From Paraburkholderia sp. LEh10 (GTDB lineage Bacteria; Pseudomonadota; Gammaproteobacteria; Burkholderiales; Burkholderiaceae), in NCBI RefSeq assembly GCF_017814945.1, contig NZ_JAGIPX010000054.1, positions 1-53,679 on the forward strand: 53,679 bases of DNA. The letters are read 5' to 3'. The notes under the pieces were generated by a model. It saw only the letters and a program-made list of their open reading frames with translations, ran no database searches and had not been told where the DNA came from. The position numbers were made by a program, and so were the translations under genes. This document shows, piece after piece, positions 34,637-43,852 of this stretch. The first letter of the stretch is position 1. Each line of letters opens with the position of its first letter.

Positions 34637-36349
34637 ATGCGCAAGCTCCGCTCGCAGAGCTGGTTCGGCAGGAACGACAAGGACGGCTTCATCCATCGTT
34701 CGTGGATGAAAAACCAGGGCATACCCCACGACGAATTCGACGGCCGCCCGGTCATCGGCATCTGCAATACATGGTCCGAACTCACGCCCTGCAACGCCCA
34801 TTTCCGCGAACTCGCCGAGTACGTCAAACGCGGCGTGCGCGAAGCGGGCGGCCTGCCGCTCGAGTTTCCCGTGATGTCGCTGGGCGAATCGAATCTGCGG
34901 CCCACGGCGATGCTGTTTCGCAACCTCGCATCGATGGATGTCGAGGAGTCGATACGCGGCAATCCCCTCGACGGTGTGATCCTGCTCGTCGGCTGCGACA
35001 AGACCACGCCCGCGCTCCTGATGGGCGCGGCGTCGTGCAATCTGCCCGCGCTCGCGGTGTCGGGCGGGCCGATGCTCAACGGCCGGTTTCGCGGCCGCAC
35101 GATCGGCTCGGGCACGGGCGTGTGGCAAATGTCCGAAGAGGTCCGCGCGGGCACGCTGAGCCAGCAGGAATTCATCGATGCCGAATCGTGCATGAACCGT
35201 TCGCGCGGCCACTGCATGACGATGGGCACGGCATCGACGATGGCGTCGATGGTCGAGTCGCTCGGCATCGGCCTGCCGCACAACGCCGCCATTCCCGCCG
35301 TCGATGCGCGCCGCCAGGTGCTCGCGCATCTGGCGGGACGGCGCATCGTCGAGATGGTTCGCGACGACGTGACGATGGACAAGATCCTCACGCGCGAGGC
35401 CTTCGAAAACGCGATCCGCACGAACGCGGCGATCGGTGGCTCGACGAATGCCGTCGTGCACCTGATCGCGCTCGCGCGGCGCATCGGCGTCGATCTCAGG
35501 CTCGAAGACTGGGAGCTCGGATCGAACGTGCCTTGCCTCGTGAACCTGCAGCCCTCGGGCGAGTATCTGATGGAAGATTTCTACTACGCGGGCGGCTTGC
35601 CCGCCGTGTTGCGGCAACTGGGCGAGCAAGGTCTGCTGCATCGCGACGCGTTGACCGTCAACGGCAAAACCATCTGGGACAACGTCTGCGATGCGCCGAA
35701 CTACGATCAGAAAGTGATCACGACCTTCGACGAACCGTTCAAGCCACAAGCGGGCATCGCCGTGCTGCAAGGCAACCTTGCGCCGAATGGCGCGGTGATC
35801 AAGCCATCCGCGGCGACGGCTTCGTTGTTGAAGCATCGCGGGCGCGCGGTGGTGTTCGAGAACGTCGAGGAACTGCACGCGAAAGTCGACGACGCATCGC
35901 TCGATATCGACGAGCATTGCGTGATGGTGCTCAAGGGCGCTGGGCCGAAAGGCTATCCGGGCTTCGCCGAGGTCGGCAACATGCCGCTGCCGAAAAAGGT
36001 CCTGCAAAAAGGCATCACCGACATGGTCCGCATCTCCGACGGCCGCATGAGCGGCACGGCCTATGGCGCCGTCGTGCTGCACGTGTCGCCCGAAGCGGCG
36101 GCAGGCGGGCCGCTCGCGCTGGTGCAAACGGGCGACATGATCGAGCTGGACGTCGCGGCACGGCGCCTTCATCTGGACGTGTCCGACGAAGAACTCGAAC
36201 GGCGGCGCGCGGCATGGCAAGCGCCTGAACTGCCCGCGCGCGGCTACTACCGGCTTTACGTCGAACACGTGCTGCAGGCCGACCAGGGTGCGGACCTCGA
36301 CTTCCTCGTCGGCGCGAGCGGCGCGCCCGTGCCGCGCGACTCGCATTGA
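34637..36349 (+). CDS. IlvD/Edd-family dehydratase, L-arabinonate dehydratase-like
   Basis: This 570-aa Fe-S dehydratase has the conserved cysteines in GICNTWSELTPCN, LLVGCDKTTPALLMGAASCN and SCMNRSRGHCMTMGT. The C-terminal MVRISDGRMSGTAYGAVVLH is the active-site lid region. It is more like sugar-acid dehydratases (L-arabinonate, D-xylonate) than dihydroxy-acid dehydratase, judging from its length and the downstream DHDPS-family gene. The start ATG 34637 follows CGGGAGACACC. The two genes touch. Confidence 0.87.
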   Translation: MRKLRSQSWFGRNDKDGFIHRSWMKNQGIPHDEFDGRPVIGICNTWSELTPCNAHFRELAEYVKRGVREAGGLPLEFPVMSLGESNLRPTAMLFRNLASMDVEESIRGNPLDGVILLVGCDKTTPALLMGAASCNLPALAVSGGPMLNGRFRGRTIGSGTGVWQMSEEVRAGTLSQQEFIDAESCMNRSRGHCMTMGTASTMASMVESLGIGLPHNAAIPAVDARRQVLAHLAGRRIVEMVRDDVTMDKILTREAFENAIRTNAAIGGSTNAVVHLIALARRIGVDLRLEDWELGSNVPCLVNLQPSGEYLMEDFYYAGGLPAVLRQLGEQGLLHRDALTVNGKTIWDNVCDAPNYDQKVITTFDEPFKPQAGIAVLQGNLAPNGAVIKPSAATASLLKHRGRAVVFENVEELHAKVDDASLDIDEHCVMVLKGAGPKGYPGFAEVGNMPLPKKVLQKGITDMVRISDGRMSGTAYGAVVLHVSPEAAAGGPLALVQTGDMIELDVAARRLHLDVSDEELERRRAAWQAPELPARGYYRLYVEHVLQADQGADLDFLVGASGAPVPRDSH

Positions 36350-36351
36350 TC

Positions 36352-37278
36352 ATGGCGCAAGCACGCTTCTGGCCGCGCGGCATCTGGCCCGTGCTTTACG
36401 CTTATTTCGACGCAAACGACGCGCTCGAGCGGCGCGCAATTGATGCGCAGATCGATAGCGCGATCGAGGCTGGCGCAAGCGGCATCGTGATTCTCGGCCT
36501 TGCGACGGAAGTGAACCGTTTGTCGCTCGAGGAGAAGCACCGCTTTATCGCGTGGACGAGCGAGCATCTCGCGAACCGCGTGCCGCTGGCTGTGACGATC
36601 ACGGGCGACACTGTCGATGCGCAACTCGCGCTGGCGGACGATGCCGTCGAGCATGGCGCGTCGTCGCTGGTGCTGCAACCGCCATCGATACGCGACAGGC
36701 CCGAATCGTTCTACTTCGATTTCTTCGCCGACATCATGCAGCGCGTCAGCGTGCCCGTCGGCATTCAGAATGCGCCCGAGTATCTGGGCGTGGGCCTGTC
36801 GGTGCAATCGCTCGTCGCGCTCGCGGCGCAGTACGCGCAATTCCAGTGGCTAAAAGGCGAAGGCCCCGCCACGATCGTTCAATCGACGATCGAACGGCTG
36901 CGCGAACAAAGCAGCATGTTGCCTGTCTTCAATGGGCGCGGCGGACAGGAACTGATCGACAATCTGCGCGCCGGTTGCGCGGGCTTGATCGTCGCGCCCG
37001 ATACCTTCGACTGGCAAGCCGCGATTTACAGCGCGTTTGCCGCAGGCGACGAGGCGAAGGCGCAAACGCTGTATGAACGCATTCTGCCGTCCATCGTCTT
37101 CGTGATGCAGTCGCTCGATGCGTTGACCTGTTATGGCAAGCGCATCGCCGCGTGGCGCATGGGTTTCGATGTCGTACGTGATCGCGGCATGCGCCCCACG
37201 TCATTCGGTCTGGAATGCGCGCGCCGTTTCGCAACCGCGCTCGGTCCGCTTTCCAACCAGCGCACGTCGAACGGTTGA
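36352..37278 (+). CDS. DHDPS-family aldolase/dehydratase (2-keto-3-deoxy-sugar acid type)
   Basis: This 308-aa TIM-barrel protein belongs to the dihydrodipicolinate synthase family. The Schiff-base lysine is probably in FQWLKGEGP (about 163), and the second active-site region is IQNAPEYLG. It follows the dehydratase by two bases; a TTG at 36346 overlapping its stop is an alternative start. With an arabinonate-type dehydratase upstream, 2-keto-3-deoxy-L-arabinonate dehydratase is a sensible role. No sugar dehydrogenase or transporter for this route lies adjacent. Confidence 0.85.
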   Translation: MAQARFWPRGIWPVLYAYFDANDALERRAIDAQIDSAIEAGASGIVILGLATEVNRLSLEEKHRFIAWTSEHLANRVPLAVTITGDTVDAQLALADDAVEHGASSLVLQPPSIRDRPESFYFDFFADIMQRVSVPVGIQNAPEYLGVGLSVQSLVALAAQYAQFQWLKGEGPATIVQSTIERLREQSSMLPVFNGRGGQELIDNLRAGCAGLIVAPDTFDWQAAIYSAFAAGDEAKAQTLYERILPSIVFVMQSLDALTCYGKRIAAWRMGFDVVRDRGMRPTSFGLECARRFATALGPLSNQRTSNG

Positions 37279-37281
37279 CGC

Positions 37282-37322
37282 AAAAAAAGAGGAAGGCGGC
37301 TCAGTCCGCGCTTCCTCCTTTA
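37282..37322. terminator. Imperfect terminator after the DHDPS-family gene
   Basis: AGGAAGGCGG pairs with CCGCGCTTCCT around CTCAGT, with one bulge, with an A-run before and CCTTTAAA after. It could terminate both the rightward gene and the leftward small gene at 37356. Confidence 0.65.
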
Positions 37323-37355
37323 AACCCAGCGTGTAACGCCAGGTGATCCCGCTAA

Positions 37356-37574
37356 TTACTGCGCTGCCGATGCTGCGTCAACGCTAGCTGCCTTTGCGGG
37401 CGCCGCCTTCTTGTGTGCGTGCTTCTTTGCATGATGCTTCTTTGCATGGTGCTTCGCGGCCGGTGCCGATGCAGCTGCCGGCGCTGCTTCCGTAGCGGCG
37501 GGGGCCGATGCCTGAGCAAATGCGGCGACCGAGAACAGACCTGCCAGAGCGGCGGCGATGATGTGCTTGTTCAT
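37356..37574 (-). CDS. Small secreted Ala/His/Lys-rich protein
   Basis: This 72-aa protein has a signal peptide (MNKHIIAAALAGLFSVAAFAQ), an Ala/Pro-rich stretch and a basic region KHHAKKHHAKKHAHKKA, resembling acid-shock-like periplasmic proteins. GAGGAA precedes the start. Twin small hairpins CGGCT-GATT-AGCCG and GACCT-GATA-AGGTC (37610-37641) lie upstream, after tolC on the same strand. Function unknown. Confidence 0.8.
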   Translation of the reverse strand: MNKHIIAAALAGLFSVAAFAQASAPAATEAAPAAASAPAAKHHAKKHHAKKHAHKKAAPAKAASVDAASAAQ

Positions 37575-37750
37575 TGACTTGATTCCTCAAAACCCTGGAT
37601 TTAACTAAACGGCTGATTAGCCGCCCCGACCTGATAAGGTCATCGCTCTAAACGCGCCGCCTGAAGAAGCGTTGACGCCTCTTACGCAGCACGGCGCATT
37701 CTTGACACTTCTTTACCCGAAGCGTTCGTTGCGCTGCAGTTCATTGCTTT

Positions 37751-39052
37751 TCAATGCAGCACCGCGTTGATCTGCACGACGTCCGTGAAGCCGAGCGTCG
37801 ACGTATCGCCCTTCAATTGCATCAACGCGACGATGGTGTCGTAGCGCGCGGCGAACAGATCGCGCTGCATCGCGTACAGCGTGTCGATTGCGCGCAGCAC
37901 GTCGGTGCTCGTGCGCGTGCCGACCCTGTAGCCCACGCGCGTTGCCGCGAGCGTTTCGCGGCACGATGCGACGAGATGCGTCAGCATGTCGACGCGCACG
38001 CGTCCTTGCTGATAGCGTGCATAGTTGTCGCGCGCGGAACCATCGGCGGCACGCGCCGCGCCGACGAGCGCTTCGTGCGACTTGTCCAGCAGCGCCTCGG
38101 TTTCGCGCACCTTCGACTGCATCGCGCCGCCCGCATACAGCGGAATCGAAATGGACAACATGCCCGTTGTCGTCGTGGTCGGGCGTGAATAGCCCGACGC
38201 CGCACCCGCCGGCGTATAGCTGCCCGTCGCGTAGACGGACGGATAATGCGCACCTTCTGCCTTGCTCACATCGAGCTTCGCGATCTGCCAGTCGAGCTGC
38301 TTTTGCTGGACCGCGTAGCCATGCTCCTTCGCCTGCGCCGCCCATGCGTCGGCATCTTCGGGTGCAAGACGCGGCAGCGCGAGCGCATCGGGCAGTCTCG
38401 CGAGCATCTCGAACGGCGCGCCCGTTGTCTGTTCGAGCGCGCGGCGCTTCGTTCTCAGTGCGTTCTGCGCGTCGGTCTGTTGCAGCGTCACCTGCTCGCG
38501 GGTCGTCAATGCCTCGCTCACGTCGACGACGGTTGCTTCCCCCGCCGCACGATTGCGTTGCAGGACCTGGATGTGCGCATCGACGGCGGCGGCGTAGTCG
38601 GCAGCGCGCTCGACCTCGTCCTCGGCGGCGAGCTCATCGAAATAGGCTCGCACCGCGCGCAACAGTGCCGCTTGCTGCGTACCGTCGACATCCACCGCGC
38701 CGCGCGCTTCGACGTAGTCGGCCTGCCTGTATGTCGTCCATCTCGTCCAGTCGAAGACCGGCTGGGTCAGCGAGACGGTCCAGCCGTTCTGCCAGTACGA
38801 CTGACGCGGAAGGCCTTGCATCTCGATGCTGTTGTACGTGCGCCCCCAGCCGCCCGAAAGCTGCGGCAGCAATGCCGCGCGCGCCTGCGGCACGGCCTCC
38901 TTCGCGGCGACGAACGCGGCGCGCGCCTGCGCGAGATCGGCATCGTGGCCGAGCGCCTGTTGAACGACAGTGACGAGATCGGCGGCCCGCGCGCCCGGCC
39001 CTGCCATACAAAACACGATGGCGGCAATCATCGAAGTTCTGAATCTAGACAT
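37751..39052 (-). CDS. TolC-family outer-membrane secretion channel
   Basis: This 433-aa protein has a signal peptide ending near GARA at about residue 23. Two long helical TolC repeats follow, the first from DLAQARAAFVAAKEAVPQARAALLPQ and the second from AKLDVSKAEGAHYPSVYATG. The start at 39052 overlaps the end of the C39 exporter gene by eight bases. It should be the outer-membrane partner of that exporter and the HlyD protein upstream. It is the last gene of the peptide export operon. Confidence 0.92.
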   Translation of the reverse strand: MSRFRTSMIAAIVFCMAGPGARAADLVTVVQQALGHDADLAQARAAFVAAKEAVPQARAALLPQLSGGWGRTYNSIEMQGLPRQSYWQNGWTVSLTQPVFDWTRWTTYRQADYVEARGAVDVDGTQQAALLRAVRAYFDELAAEDEVERAADYAAAVDAHIQVLQRNRAAGEATVVDVSEALTTREQVTLQQTDAQNALRTKRRALEQTTGAPFEMLARLPDALALPRLAPEDADAWAAQAKEHGYAVQQKQLDWQIAKLDVSKAEGAHYPSVYATGSYTPAGAASGYSRPTTTTTGMLSISIPLYAGGAMQSKVRETEALLDKSHEALVGAARAADGSARDNYARYQQGRVRVDMLTHLVASCRETLAATRVGYRVGTRTSTDVLRAIDTLYAMQRDLFAARYDTIVALMQLKGDTSTLGFTDVVQINAVLH

Positions 39053-41165
39053 GCGATGTATCGACTGCATCGAAGTGACTGAAGTCCGGAGCCTCACGCA
39101 CGAGCGCGCCATCGACGAGCCGGTAGCGGTGATTGAACGTCGCGGCGAGCGCCATGTCGTGCGTAATGACGACGACGGTGCAATCGACCCGCTGCAACAG
39201 TGCGCCGATCTGCCTGACGGAAGCGGGATCGAGATTCGACGTGGGCTCGTCGAGCAGCAGCAGGCTGCGGTTCTGGTACAACGCACGCGCAAGCAGCAGG
39301 CGCTGCCGCTGGCCTGCGGAAATATTCGCGATCGTATCGCTGATGATGGTGCGCGTGCGCATCGGCAGACGCATCACGTCGCTCCACAGGCCGGCGTCTT
39401 CGAGTGTCGACTGAAGGCGCGCTTCGTCGATGCTGCCCGAAAACAGCGAGACGTTGTCCGCGATCGATCCGTGCAGAATCAGATCGCCCTGGCGCATATG
39501 CGCGGCGTGACGGCGTATTTCGTCGACGCTCAGGTTCGGCCATGCGATGCCATTCAATGCTATTTGCCCGTGCTGCAATGGCTCGGCGGCGGACAACAGC
39601 TTGAAGAGCGTCGACTTGCCCGCGCCCGATGGACCCGTGATCGCAATCTTGTCGCCCGCGTGAATGTCGATGCTCGCGTTCTTCAGCACAGGCTGGTCCG
39701 ATACCCCGTAGCTGAACGTGACGTCGCGCACTTCGATGCGCTCGAACGAACGCACTTCCGCCGCGCGCTGCATGTCGGCGGCGGGCGTATAGCGCTCCCC
39801 TTCACATTCGGCGATGTCGTCCACGCGCGCGACGGGCACGCTCAGCATGAAATGCAGGAACACGCCATCGACCAGCGATGCGAAGCGTTCCGACATCAAC
39901 GACTTGTAGATCAGGAACGAGTAGAACACGCCGACCGATATCTTTCCGCCCAGCATCAGCCGCGCGGAGACCCATGTGATCGCTATCGTGTCCGCGTATT
40001 GCACGGCCTTCAGGAAGGCATCGCGCGCGCTGCGCAAACGGTTGTCGGTCAAGAGCGACGCCACGTACTCGCGATACTTCGTCATGAACATCGCCGTGCG
40101 CCGCGTCTCGCCTTGCGCGAGCTTGATCAGCGACGCCGCGCGGATCGTCTCGATCAGCGCATCGTCGCAGCGGGCGGATGTTTCCAATACGAGCGCATGG
40201 TTGTCGCGCATCGGCGCGAACATGCCGATCGCGATCGACAGATAGACGGCGAACATCGCGAGCGCCACGCCCGTCAGCATCCGGCTCTGAATCAGCATCA
40301 GCGCCAGCGCAAGCACACCGACCGTCGCGTCGACGCACATACGCGTGAAGGTGCGCGTTGCCTGCACGCTGATTTCGTCCTGCGCCTTCACGCGTGCGAA
40401 CACATCGCCGACGTGCCGCTTCTCGAACCACGACATCGGATTGCGCAGCAGATGCCCCAGCAGGCCCTGCGTCGCGTTGATCTGCACGCGCTGATGCAGC
40501 AATTCGACGAGACGCACCTCGACATACTGGCTCAGCGCGCCCACCGCGAAGATGCCCGCGAACGTCAGCACCAGCACGTTCAGCAGGCTGATGTTGTCGG
40601 CAGCGACGACATAGTCAAGCGTCAGGTTGCCGAGGTAAGGCGCCGCGAGAATCGCGAACTGGCTCCCCAGCATCACGAACATGACTTTCGCGAGATGCCG
40701 CCGCAAGTCCGGGTTCAGCGCGCGCACACGCGCGAGCGCCCTCGGCACCTGGGACTTCGCGCGGATGCGCGGCATCGCGGGCGTCGGCGAGCATTCGAGC
40801 AGGAAACCCGACACAGCCGACGCAAATGTGTCCATCGAAATGCGCCGCCTACCCGTCGCCGGGTCGAGGACCTGCACATAGCCGTGCCCGCTCTTTTCGA
40901 ACACGACGAAATGCGCGCCGCCGAAATGCAGGATCGAGCCGCGCTTGACGGCCGGCAGGTCATCGATGCCGAAACGGTACGCCTGCACCGCCAGCCCGAA
41001 TTCGGTGGCCATGTCGTACAGGTCCATCAGCGACAGACCGTTCGCGGAGATGGGCCGGTAGGCGGACAACTCGCGCACCTCGGTCGCGCGGCCAAGATGC
41101 GTGAGCACCATCGCAAGACACGCATAGCCGCATTCCGCGACTTCGTTTTGATAAATCACGCGCAT
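39045..41165 (-). CDS. Peptidase C39-containing ABC exporter
   Basis: This 706-aa exporter has three parts. An N-terminal C39 peptidase carries Gln6 and Cys12 in QNEVAECGYACLAM, His85 in GGAHFVV and Asp101 in LDPATG. Next is a six-span membrane domain, then an ATPase (Walker A GPSGAGKS, Walker B LLLLDEPTSNLD). The peptidase catalytic residues are all present, so it should cut double-glycine leaders while exporting peptides. The ABC signature reads ISAGQ, a variant of LSGGQ. The likely cargo is the pair of peptides at 43567 and 43853. Confidence 0.93.
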   Translation of the reverse strand: MRVIYQNEVAECGYACLAMVLTHLGRATEVRELSAYRPISANGLSLMDLYDMATEFGLAVQAYRFGIDDLPAVKRGSILHFGGAHFVVFEKSGHGYVQVLDPATGRRRISMDTFASAVSGFLLECSPTPAMPRIRAKSQVPRALARVRALNPDLRRHLAKVMFVMLGSQFAILAAPYLGNLTLDYVVAADNISLLNVLVLTFAGIFAVGALSQYVEVRLVELLHQRVQINATQGLLGHLLRNPMSWFEKRHVGDVFARVKAQDEISVQATRTFTRMCVDATVGVLALALMLIQSRMLTGVALAMFAVYLSIAIGMFAPMRDNHALVLETSARCDDALIETIRAASLIKLAQGETRRTAMFMTKYREYVASLLTDNRLRSARDAFLKAVQYADTIAITWVSARLMLGGKISVGVFYSFLIYKSLMSERFASLVDGVFLHFMLSVPVARVDDIAECEGERYTPAADMQRAAEVRSFERIEVRDVTFSYGVSDQPVLKNASIDIHAGDKIAITGPSGAGKSTLFKLLSAAEPLQHGQIALNGIAWPNLSVDEIRRHAAHMRQGDLILHGSIADNVSLFSGSIDEARLQSTLEDAGLWSDVMRLPMRTRTIISDTIANISAGQRQRLLLARALYQNRSLLLLDEPTSNLDPASVRQIGALLQRVDCTVVVITHDMALAATFNHRYRLVDGALVREAPDFSHFDAVDTSHV

Positions 41166-41170
41166 TGCCT

Positions 41171-42403
41171 TCAACCTCTGATCGTACGGAACAACGGCTC
41201 CAGCACCCACTGCGCAATCGTTCTGCGCTCGACCACGATGCTCGCCGTCGCGCGCATGCCGGGCAGGATGTCGAAATGCTGGCTGCCGTAGTCGAATGTC
41301 TTGCCGCGCAACGTCGCCCAGGCCATGAAGTCGCCGTCGCCCGTGTCTTTCGGCGAGGCGGGCGACGCAGGCGCCGGCGACATCGGCGACTGCACCGTGG
41401 TCTGCGAGATCGCATCGATGCGCGCCTCGTAGCTGCCGAACCTGACGTATGGAAACGCATCGAACTTGAGGCGCACTGTTTGCCCCGTCCGCACGAAGCC
41501 GCGGCGGCGCGACGGAATGCGCAGCGCGGCGCGCAGCGCGCCCTGGTTGTCGGTCGAAATGACAAGGGCGACATCGGCGGCGTCGAGCGTGCGGCCGGGC
41601 ACGAGACTCGAAAACGTGACCACACCCGACTTCGGCGCGGAGATCGTCGAATCCTGGCGCGACTGCTCGTAGCGCATCCGGATGTCCTGAATCTCACGCG
41701 CGTGGCGCGCGTCGTTCTCCTTCAGTTGCGCCGCCAGATCGCTTTGTGTGCCACGTTGCGCCGCGATCTCTCCATCCAGTTGCCGGCGCCGTGCGACACC
41801 TTGCGCGACGGAGATCTTCATCTGATGCGTGTCCACGCTCGCCTGCTCGATGCGGTCAGCCGTCACGTAGTCGGACACCGATTGCAGCCGGCTCAGCTTC
41901 TGCTGTGCCTCGTTCACGAGCTGCCGGTTCTGCGCGATCTGTTCGTCGAGCGCGCTCATCTCCGCGCGGCGGCTGGCGACCGTCGCGTTCGCCGTGTCGA
42001 GTTGCGCCGCAAGCTGCGCCTTGCGCTGCTCGTATTGCTGGTCGGCCGTGCGGACCTGTTGATCGCGCATCTGCTCGTCAAACGCGGGACGCCGCTGCCC
42101 GTCGCTCGTGAGCGAAAGATCGCGCTGCACGCTGAAGAGCCGCATGCCCTGCATCACACGCTCGCCGGGGCGCACATAAACGGTCGACACGAGACCGCTC
42201 AGGCCCTGCACCTTGACATCGGATGGCGACACGATCTCGCATTGGACGTCCTGCTTGAGCTCGACTTCGTGCAGAAAACCGAACGCGACGGCGGCAACGA
42301 CGACGCCCGACGCGCCGTACGCGATCCATCGCCACCGCACATCGTTGAATTGGGGAAGACTGGTTGGTTCCATGATGTTTTGCGCGGCCGCTACAGCCCG
42401 CAT
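41171..42403 (-). CDS. HlyD-family periplasmic adaptor
   Basis: This 410-aa protein has a short cytoplasmic N-terminus, one membrane segment (WIAYGASGVVVAAVAFGFL), a lipoyl-like half-motif (GLVSTVYVRPGERV), a long coiled-coil hairpin (about 105-245), and a C-terminal beta-barrel. It bridges the C39 exporter and the TolC channel. Start could be 42403 (14 bases after the upstream stop) or ATG 42373; neither has a strong ribosome site. Confidence 0.92.
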   Translation of the reverse strand: MRAVAAAQNIMEPTSLPQFNDVRWRWIAYGASGVVVAAVAFGFLHEVELKQDVQCEIVSPSDVKVQGLSGLVSTVYVRPGERVMQGMRLFSVQRDLSLTSDGQRRPAFDEQMRDQQVRTADQQYEQRKAQLAAQLDTANATVASRRAEMSALDEQIAQNRQLVNEAQQKLSRLQSVSDYVTADRIEQASVDTHQMKISVAQGVARRRQLDGEIAAQRGTQSDLAAQLKENDARHAREIQDIRMRYEQSRQDSTISAPKSGVVTFSSLVPGRTLDAADVALVISTDNQGALRAALRIPSRRRGFVRTGQTVRLKFDAFPYVRFGSYEARIDAISQTTVQSPMSPAPASPASPKDTGDGDFMAWATLRGKTFDYGSQHFDILPGMRATASIVVERRTIAQWVLEPLFRTIRG

Positions 42404-42417
42404 CGATTCGTCAACGC

Positions 42418-43356
42418 CTATTTCGCGGGCGCAAACGCATACAGCGAAGGATGACCGGCGATGAGCGAGCGGTCGAAGTTGTTCATCAGCGCCTGCTCGA
42501 TGTCACGCGCGACCCGTTGCGGCGCGCATGGATCTTTTAGCGATACAGGTTCCAGCACCGTGCCGCTAAACCTGCCGCGCTCAAAGCGCAGGTAGAACGG
42601 CAGCAGGATCGCGTCGAGCGGCGCGCCCATGCGGAACACGCCGTTGTGAATGCACGCGGCCTGCCCGAAGATCGACACGCCTATCGTCTCCATCGGATAA
42701 CGATGAAGCGTGTATGGCGGCACGTCGGCGAAGATCACGACGACGCCGCTGCGCCTGAGCGAGCGCGCGACCTGCAGGCCGAGGCCGCTGCGATTGTCTT
42801 GGTCGTAGGTGTACAGCACGTCGATGTTAGGAATCATCGCGTCGTCGCTGCCGTAGAGATCGCGCGGCACGCCCGACACGACGCCGATTCGCGCAAGCCC
42901 GAGCTTCGCGCGCAGATCGTCGATCACATAGATGTTTGCGTACTGCGATACGTAATGAAACGGCGACACGATGATGGGACGTCCCGGCGCTTGCCGCTTG
43001 AGCCCCGCGATGGTTTGCGCAAGCGAACCGGCGATGCGCTGAAGATCGGGCCAAGCTTCGTCGAGCCGGCGCTGGCGTCCGAAATGCAGGCGCTGGTCGA
43101 TCAGCTTTTCCAACGCCGGAGCGGCGAGCAGGCGGCCATTGCGCAGTGTCGTGAGTTTCATCACGTCGCGGCCGAAATCGGCGCGCTCGCGACCACGCGC
43201 ACGGCGATTCGCATCGAGCAGCGCCCGCGGCATCGAGAGTGCGTTTGCAATGGGCTCGAGTGCGGCAAGCGGAACGCGGGACATCACTGCGCGAAGTACG
43301 ACGAGCCGTGCGCGCCGCATCGCGCGCGGCCAGCGCAGCCACGACGATATTCTCAT
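42418..43356 (-). CDS. LpxL/HtrB-like acyltransferase in the peptide export operon
   Basis: This 312-aa protein has the layout of lysophospholipid/lipid A acyltransferases. HYVSQYANIYVIDD may replace the usual HX4D region. GVVVIFADVPPYTLHRYP, GVSIFGQAACIHNGVFRMGAPLDAILLPFY and FYLRFERGRF look like the LpxL substrate and GXFFG regions. There is no obvious N-terminal signal anchor. It lies between the peptide genes and the exporter, on the same strand with short gaps, so peptide acylation is a fair guess. A lipid A role cannot be excluded. Confidence 0.7.
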   Translation of the reverse strand: MRISSWLRWPRAMRRARLVVLRAVMSRVPLAALEPIANALSMPRALLDANRRARGRERADFGRDVMKLTTLRNGRLLAAPALEKLIDQRLHFGRQRRLDEAWPDLQRIAGSLAQTIAGLKRQAPGRPIIVSPFHYVSQYANIYVIDDLRAKLGLARIGVVSGVPRDLYGSDDAMIPNIDVLYTYDQDNRSGLGLQVARSLRRSGVVVIFADVPPYTLHRYPMETIGVSIFGQAACIHNGVFRMGAPLDAILLPFYLRFERGRFSGTVLEPVSLKDPCAPQRVARDIEQALMNNFDRSLIAGHPSLYAFAPAK

Positions 43357-43461
43357 AGGGTTAGCCTGAATTGCCGCACGTACATGGCGGCGTTTCTTGT
43401 GGAGCGCGTTTAGGGCATCAGGTCATCCGATGTCGACGACGAGCGAAGACGCAAAACGCAA

Positions 43462-43485
43462 AGCCCCACGCGCCGGCGTGGGGCT
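43462..43485 (-). terminator. Intra-operon hairpin after the second peptide gene
   Basis: A perfect 10-bp stem, AGCCCCACGC and GCGTGGGGCT, encloses four bases. On the minus strand it is followed by TTGCGTTTTGCG. It lies between the peptide genes and the acyltransferase, a common arrangement that lets peptides be made in excess over exporter. Confidence 0.8.
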
Positions 43486-43566
43486 CATTAGGCACTTTGC
43501 CGTCAACGTCGAATGCGGCAGCGCCATGCGGCTCTTGCGAGCCGACGACGGCTGCCGCTCAACGCT

Positions 43567-43707
43567 TTACTTCCTGACGACGATCGTGATGGTGTTCGTG
43601 CTCGAACTCGTGCTGGTGCTGGTGCTCGTGCTCTTGCTCGTCGACGACTTGCAGCAACCACCCGCCAGCGTCGCCTTTTCCAATGCGTTACGGTCTACTT
43701 TTTGCAC
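43567..43707 (-). CDS. Double-glycine precursor peptide 2, Ser/Thr-rich
   Basis: This 46-aa precursor starts at GTG 43707 with AAGGA seven bases upstream. Its leader MQKVDRNALEKATLAGG ends in GG at 16-17, the C39 cleavage site. The 29-residue core begins CCKSS, continues with alternating Ser/Thr, and ends SSSTNTITIVVRK. The leader and the SSSTNTI(S/T)IVV segment match peptide 1 at 43853. The upstream 35 bases also resemble those of peptide 1, so the two arose by duplication. I know of no family that matches. Confidence 0.85.
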   Translation of the reverse strand: MQKVDRNALEKATLAGGCCKSSTSKSTSTSTSTSSSTNTITIVVRK

Positions 43708-43852
43708 TTTCTTTTCCTTGTTTTGGAATTGAACAAACTACTTTCTACTGCACACTTAACGGAACGACTCCGCTAATACCTGATCGGCGCAACGAGCATT
43801 TCACGATGCCGGTTACGACAACGTCCAATGGTCATCGCGCGCCAACAATCGT

